From Mycolicibacterium neoaurum (GTDB lineage Bacteria; Actinomycetota; Actinomycetes; Mycobacteriales; Mycobacteriaceae), in assembly GCF_036946495.1 (NCBI RefSeq), contig NZ_JAQIIX010000001.1, forward strand, positions 1,113,800 through 1,177,799: a stretch of 64,000 nt of DNA, in the 5' to 3' direction. The translations under genes and the position numbers were made by a program. This document shows positions 60,498 through 64,000 of the stretch, piece after piece. The notes beneath the pieces were generated by a model. The model was not told where the DNA came from. It made no database searches and saw only the letters and a program-made list of their open reading frames with translations. The stretch's first letter is position 1; each line of letters begins with the position of its first letter.

Positions 60498-61289
60498 CTA
60501 CTGGAAATCCGCTGGGACTTTGAAGACTTTTCGCCGCAGACCGCCGGTGCGCGGTGCGCGGTGCACTCGGGAGCTGATGGTCGGTTCGACGATCAGCGGT
60601 TCGCAGGTGGCCACGGTGTCGGCGGCCTGCAACGGGACGACCAGTCCAGCCCAGGGGCCGTCGTTCTGCCGGGTCACGGTCTGACCTTGCGGGGAGCCGG
60701 TGCCGGGGGCGTCGCCCATGAGCAGGCCGACGCCGTCGTTGCTCAGGAATCGTTGCGAGCCGTTGTATCCGGACATGCCGCTGCGGGTGCCGAATACCCC
60801 GACGATGCGGCCGGCGGCCGTGGCGGTGGCGGTGGCGGTCACGGCGCTGTTGCCGACGCCGGAGGCGATGATCGGTGTGCCGATGGAGTGGACACCGGTG
60901 TAGGAGACGGTTTGGCAGCGCAGAGCGCGTTGGGAGTTCATTCCGCCCCATACCGCGGCAACGACTTGCGCTTCGCCGGCGGGCACGCCGGCGAGCGCGA
61001 AGACCTCGGTCCAGGCGTCGACGGCACCGGGGGCGGTCCCGCCCCACTGGATCACGCCGATGGGCTGCATATCGACCCCGCCGTAGCTGACTTTGCGGGT
61101 GAGGTCGCCCAGGGTGCTGTCCCAGATGATCCATGGTCCGAGTGCGAGATCGGTTACGGAGTAGGAGATTCCGGCCAGGACGGCGATGTCGCCGCCGTTG
61201 GCGACGTGCTTGTGCTCGGTGCGCTGCGAGTCGTAGAACGGGTGCCCGTCGTTTCCGCCTTGCCCGATCGCGTCGAAGAAGACCGCCAT
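60498..61289 (-). CDS. Phage minor tail/structural protein
   Basis: A 263-residue protein beginning MAVFFDAIGQGGNDG, with beta-strand composition, a Thr/Ala-rich stretch (AVTATATATAAGR) and a basic C-terminus (GGLRRKVFKV). It is like structural proteins placed among mycobacteriophage tail genes, function unknown. ATG 61289 overlaps the stop of the preceding gene (ATG/TAA). Confidence 0.75.
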   Translation of the reverse strand: MAVFFDAIGQGGNDGHPFYDSQRTEHKHVANGGDIAVLAGISYSVTDLALGPWIIWDSTLGDLTRKVSYGGVDMQPIGVIQWGGTAPGAVDAWTEVFALAGVPAGEAQVVAAVWGGMNSQRALRCQTVSYTGVHSIGTPIIASGVGNSAVTATATATAAGRIVGVFGTRSGMSGYNGSQRFLSNDGVGLLMGDAPGTGSPQGQTVTRQNDGPWAGLVVPLQAADTVATCEPLIVEPTISSRVHRAPRTGGLRRKVFKVPADFQ

Positions 61290-61660
61290 TACAGACCGAC
61301 CACCGGCAGGGCGACTTTCAGCGTGGACAGTTTGAGGTTGTCGCCGTTGAAGACGTTTTTCGGCTTGGCGAACTCGTGGATGATCACGCAGTGGCCCGCG
61401 GTGCTGGCGTCCCACAGGCTGACGCCCCACAGCTGCTCCGTTGCACTGAGCACGCCCCAGGTGACCGGTGCGGCGAGTTCAAACACGCCGTTGGAGTCCG
61501 GGTCTCCGAAGGTGACGGGCTGGCGTGCGGTGTGCACCGAGGCATTCATCGTGCCGTCTCCGGCGTCGGCGGTGTGCAGTTTCCCGTACACCGCACCGGA
61601 CTTGAGAAGATGAGTCAGCATCTTCGTCTCGCCGTACAGGGTGAATCCGTTTGATCCCAT
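61289..61660 (-). CDS. Phage minor tail protein
   Basis: A 123-residue protein (MGSNGFTLYGETKMLTHLLKS...), with a beta-rich pattern and WGVSLWDASTAGHC near the end. Its position among tail genes and overlap with the next gene support a tail-tip role. AGGGAGGCC lies upstream of its ATG at 61660. Sequence resembles mycobacteriophage minor tail proteins of unknown detailed function. Confidence 0.72.
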   Translation of the reverse strand: MGSNGFTLYGETKMLTHLLKSGAVYGKLHTADAGDGTMNASVHTARQPVTFGDPDSNGVFELAAPVTWGVLSATEQLWGVSLWDASTAGHCVIIHEFAKPKNVFNGDNLKLSTLKVALPVVGL

Positions 61661-61675
61661 GAGTATTGGCCTCCC

Positions 61676-61957
61676 TTAATGGCTTTCGCAGCGAACGATG
61701 ATCGAGTAGTCGTAGACGTCCTCGGCTTCGGTGTAGATCCGGAATGTCACTTCGTACTCGGCGTTGTCGGATCCGCCGCCGAGCTTGGCGGTGGTGTCTT
61801 GGCCGGTGAACCAGCAGTCGTGTATGTCGAGGCCGTCAGCGAACACGTCGCAGTCGAGGATGAGGTCCTCGGTTACGGCGAGCCAGTCCGACCAGTCGAC
61901 GGTGAACGGGCACACATCGTCGGGGTCCTTTTCGGCCCGGTCGGTAATCGTGGCCAC
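61676..61957 (-). CDS. Small phage tail protein
   Basis: A 93-residue protein with acidic N-terminus (ITDRAEKDPDDVCPFTVDWSDWLA) and a beta-rich body (NAEYEVTFRIYTEAEDVYDYSIIV). The pattern recalls head-tail or tail-fibre adaptor proteins in actinophages, but I am not sure. It starts at GTG 61957, overlapping the preceding TAG. Confidence 0.7.
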   Translation of the reverse strand: MATITDRAEKDPDDVCPFTVDWSDWLAVTEDLILDCDVFADGLDIHDCWFTGQDTTAKLGGGSDNAEYEVTFRIYTEAEDVYDYSIIVRCESH

Positions 61958-62181
61958 TACTGCCCCCCTTCGTCTTGCGCGGACTCGGCCAGCGCGGTCA
62001 GCACGTCGATGGGTATGTCGATCCAGTCGGAGACTTCGGCTTCAGAGGCGCTGCGAGCGCCCACATTTGATGTCCCGATCAACCACGCCATGTTGGCGAA
62101 CTGCGGGGTGTCGGGGAGCTGGGTCCGGATGGCGAACGCTCCGCTGACCGGATCCCATTTCAGGGATTTCACGGGGTACAT
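61957..62181 (-). CDS. Small phage structural protein
   Basis: A 74-residue protein starting at ATG 62181 (MYPVKSLKWDPVSGAFAI...), with a GGGAGGACC ribosome site. It has an acidic C-terminal helix (TALAESAQDEGGQ). A longer frame upstream overlaps the neighbouring gene and is Arg-rich, so it was not used. No function is known. Confidence 0.68.
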   Translation of the reverse strand: MYPVKSLKWDPVSGAFAIRTQLPDTPQFANMAWLIGTSNVGARSASEAEVSDWIDIPIDVLTALAESAQDEGGQ

Positions 62182-62225
62182 ATCGGGCAGGTCCTCCCAA
62201 GTGTCGTAGTGGTGGGGTGGTCGTC

Positions 62226-64000
62226 TCAGGTGGACAGGTCGCCGGCACGGAAGAGGTCGATCGCGGCGGCCCGCTGGAGCGCGAAGTTCCAGGTCGCCGC
62301 GTTCGCTCCGCCATGGCCCGCCGCCAGGCGACGCCTCGCGGCGAGAGGTTGTCGATGTCGGGCCACTGCGCACCGGCGATGGGTTCGCCGTTGCGCAGGC
62401 ACGTGTAGGTCGTGTAGTCGAGTTCGGGGTCGTGCACTGCTTCGATCCGGAAGCGGTCGCTGGGTAGCGCCTGGAATGTGGCGGTGCTGGTGGCGCGGGG
62501 AGTGCCAGCCTCGGTGATGTTGGTGGCCGATTCGATGGTGACGGTGGCGGGGCCAGTGCCCTGTTGGTGGATGGCCATCACGACCGCGGCGGTGCCTTCG
62601 GCGTTGCACCGGACGCCGGCGCGCACGACGGCGCCGTTCCACTCCGCGCTCCAGCCGGATCCGATGACGACCTCGGCGAACATGTTGTCGGTGGCGCATC
62701 GGGTGAGTGGGACGAACGCCTTTTTGTACTCGGTGGCGAACAGCGCTGGTGGCCCGCCGGCGGTCAGTGCGCCGTCGACGATCTCCCACACACCGGTGCC
62801 GAAGTTTTTGAAAGCCGGGGAGACCCAGTTGCCGTTGTTGGAGTAGGCGTCGAAGTCGGCGATGAGCGTGACGGGTGTGATGGTGGTGGGAACGGTTTGG
62901 CCGACCGAGACCCAGATGCAATGGGTGGCATCGTGATTGAGACTTGTCTCGGCGATCGTGGCGGGGAGTTCGGTTTGTCCGGCGAGCAGCTCGGTGGCGC
63001 CTTGGGGGTAGATGATCGGGTCGGGCACTGACCGTTGTCGCAGGATAGCTGCGACGGTGAACGATCCCCCCAGTGGCAGGATGCCGACCGCGTAGAGGGC
63101 GCCGGCCTCGACGAGCATGTCTTCGGCCATCTCCAGCGCGCATTCGTAGACCAGTGGCCCGGTGTCCACTTCGGCGGAGACGTCGCCGAAGTCGTAGACC
63201 AGCGTTTGGTTTCCGGTGAGCGGATCGATCAGGTAGAGGCCGACCAGGACGGGTCCGGTGGGTGTGTCGCCGCCGGCCATGAAGCGGACCATGTTGGCGA
63301 TGCGGTCTTTTTTCACGCGGATGACCGACAGGGCCAGGGTGCCGGCGGGGATGGTGAAGACCGGCTTGTTGAGGACAGGAGTGAGGGTGATCAGGTGCCC
63401 GTGGTTGTTCAGTGCCGGCCGCCAGACGGCGTTGATTCCGCTTTCGGTGGTGGGTGCCCAGCGTTGTGCCGGACGCGGACATCGAGGCTGTGCTCGCGGT
63501 GTAGGTCACCACCGGTTTGAGGTCTCGACGGATGAACGACACGTCTTCGAAAGGGTTGGGGGACTCCCAGAACGGTGCGTTGTCCGGTGCGTTTTGCAGG
63601 TCGGCCAGGGTGATTTGTCCGAACTGCAGTTGGCGGGTGGCCCCGAAGATGACTTCCATGTCGTCGGCCGAGCCGACCGCGTCTGGGACGCCGGACCATC
63701 CGCGGATGGCGGCGTTCCATGTGGCTTGGAGGTTGGCCAGGGTGAGGGCGGCGTTGGTGATGGCGGTTTGGGCTTGGGCGGCGGCGTGGTTGAGGAAGTC
63801 GCCGACGCCCTCGATGGTGGTGGCTCCGACGTGGACGATGAAGTTGGCGATTTGGGTGATCGCGTTGACGGCATTGGTGGCTGCTCCGCTGATGGCGGAT
63901 AGCACCGTGCCCCAGCCGGCGGCGAGTATGCCGTTGGGGTTCTTCCATGGTGAGGTGTCCGGGAATTTCGAGGATTTGAGGATCTCGACGATGTTGGGTT
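62226..64000 (-). CDS. Minor tail protein, partial, with two apparent frameshifts
   Basis: The gene enters from beyond the right edge (PNIVEILKSSKFPDTSPW at 64000). It reads in one frame to about 63461, then for 1.15 kb in the next frame (WAPTTESGINAVWRP...IRVKKDRIANMVRFMAGG...LRNGEPIAGAQWPDIDNL), and returns to the first frame near 62312 for the end (GGANAATWNFALQRAAAIDLFR, stop 62226). Removing one base near 63461 and adding one near 62312 gives one protein. The N-terminal part has a helical Ala/Asn-rich stretch and the rest is beta-rich with a lectin-like region. It is probably a tail-tip or receptor-binding protein. The paired shifts could be sequence errors or decay. Confidence 0.72.
   Translation of the reverse strand, partial: PNIVEILKSSKFPDTSPWKNPNGILAAGWGTVLSAISGAATNAVNAITQIANFIVHVGATTIEGVGDFLNHAAAQAQTAITNAALTLANLQATWNAAIRGWSGVPDAVGSADDMEVIFGATRQLQFGQITLADLQNAPDNAPFWESPNPFEDVSFIRRDLKPVVTYTASTASMSASGTTLGTHHRKRNQRRLAAGTEQPRAPDHPHSCPQQAGLHHPRRHPGPVGHPREKRPHRQHGPLHGRRRHTHRTRPGRPLPDRSAHRKPNAGLRLRRRLRRSGHRATGLRMRAGDGRRHARRGRRPLRGRHPATGGIVHRRSYPATTVSARPDHLPPRRHRAARRTNRTPRHDRRDKSQSRCHPLHLGLGRPNRSHHHHTRHAHRRLRRLLQQRQLGLPGFQKLRHRCVGDRRRRTDRRRATSAVRHRVQKGVRPTHPMRHRQHVRRGRHRIRLERGVERRRRARRRPVQRRRHRRGRDGHPPTGHWPRHRHHRIGHQHHRGWHSPRHQHRHIPGATQRPLPDRSSARPRTRLHDLHVPAQRRTHRRCAVARHRQPLAARRRLAAGHGGANAATWNFALQRAAAIDLFRAGDLST

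Noticed and set aside
1..64000. CRISPR array, rRNA genes or riboswitches
   Set aside because: I saw no regularly spaced direct repeats with unique spacers, no ribosomal RNA sequence and no convincing riboswitch fold. The purine permease has too short an upstream gap for one.

Overview
The window looks like a chromosome segment of a fast-growing mycobacterium (Mycolicibacterium-like actinobacterium) with an integrated mycobacteriophage at its right end. The evidence is the very high G+C, many GTG starts and ATGA gene overlaps, two MmpL-type RND transporters (one with MmpS), a 13E12-type DUF222/HNH protein, an LppP/LprE-type lipoprotein, a TldD/TldE pair and an energy-coupling-factor (ECF) transporter like the one I recall from Rv2325c-Rv2327 of M. 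tuberculosis. Species cannot be fixed from the sequence alone.

Layout. 1-1455: a secreted protein (partial), an SDR oxidoreductase and, overlapping it, an unusual repeat protein ending in twelve Cys-x-x units. 1462-2834: an IS30-family element. 2846-11196: a large anchored surface protein, a Pif1-like helicase with a BRCT tail, a purine permease coupled to a TVP38-type membrane protein, a transglutaminase-like protein and a YVTN beta-propeller. 11418-17353: an orphan mmpL, a GAF-GGDEF diguanylate cyclase, a small coiled-coil protein and a 13E12 protein. 17467-25314: an SDR plus a self-sufficient CYP102-like P450-reductase fusion, a small membrane protein and an mmpS-mmpL pair. 25542-28243: a methyltransferase, an AbiEi/AbiEii-type toxin-antitoxin pair and a tRNA with a CAT anticodon.

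28668-36884 is a tight catabolic locus. A divergent GntR/FCD regulator and a perfect palindromic operator control an amino-acid-type ABC transporter, a D-aminoacylase-like amidohydrolase, an enolase-superfamily sugar-acid dehydratase, a KDPG-type aldolase and a KDG-type kinase. Together these suggest uptake of a polar N-acylated compound, deacylation, and degradation of a sugar acid through 2-keto-3-deoxy intermediates to pyruvate and glyceraldehyde-3-phosphate.

36972-52472 holds housekeeping and transport genes: a STAS protein, TldE/TldD, a GreA-like factor, an operon of ECF transporter, PucR regulator and D-amino-acid dehydrogenase ending in a strong hairpin, MarR plus MFS efflux, a VIT-type metal transporter with a candidate iron box, an acyl-CoA oxidase-like enzyme and a lipoprotein.

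52501-64000 is prophage. It opens with a truncated tRNA 3' half (attachment site) and a tyrosine integrase, followed by a lipoprotein gene. A leftward lysis cassette (lysin A and three overlapping membrane-protein genes) and minor tail genes then run off the right edge. Two tail genes carry three apparent single-base frameshifts, so the prophage may be decaying or the sequence has indel errors there.
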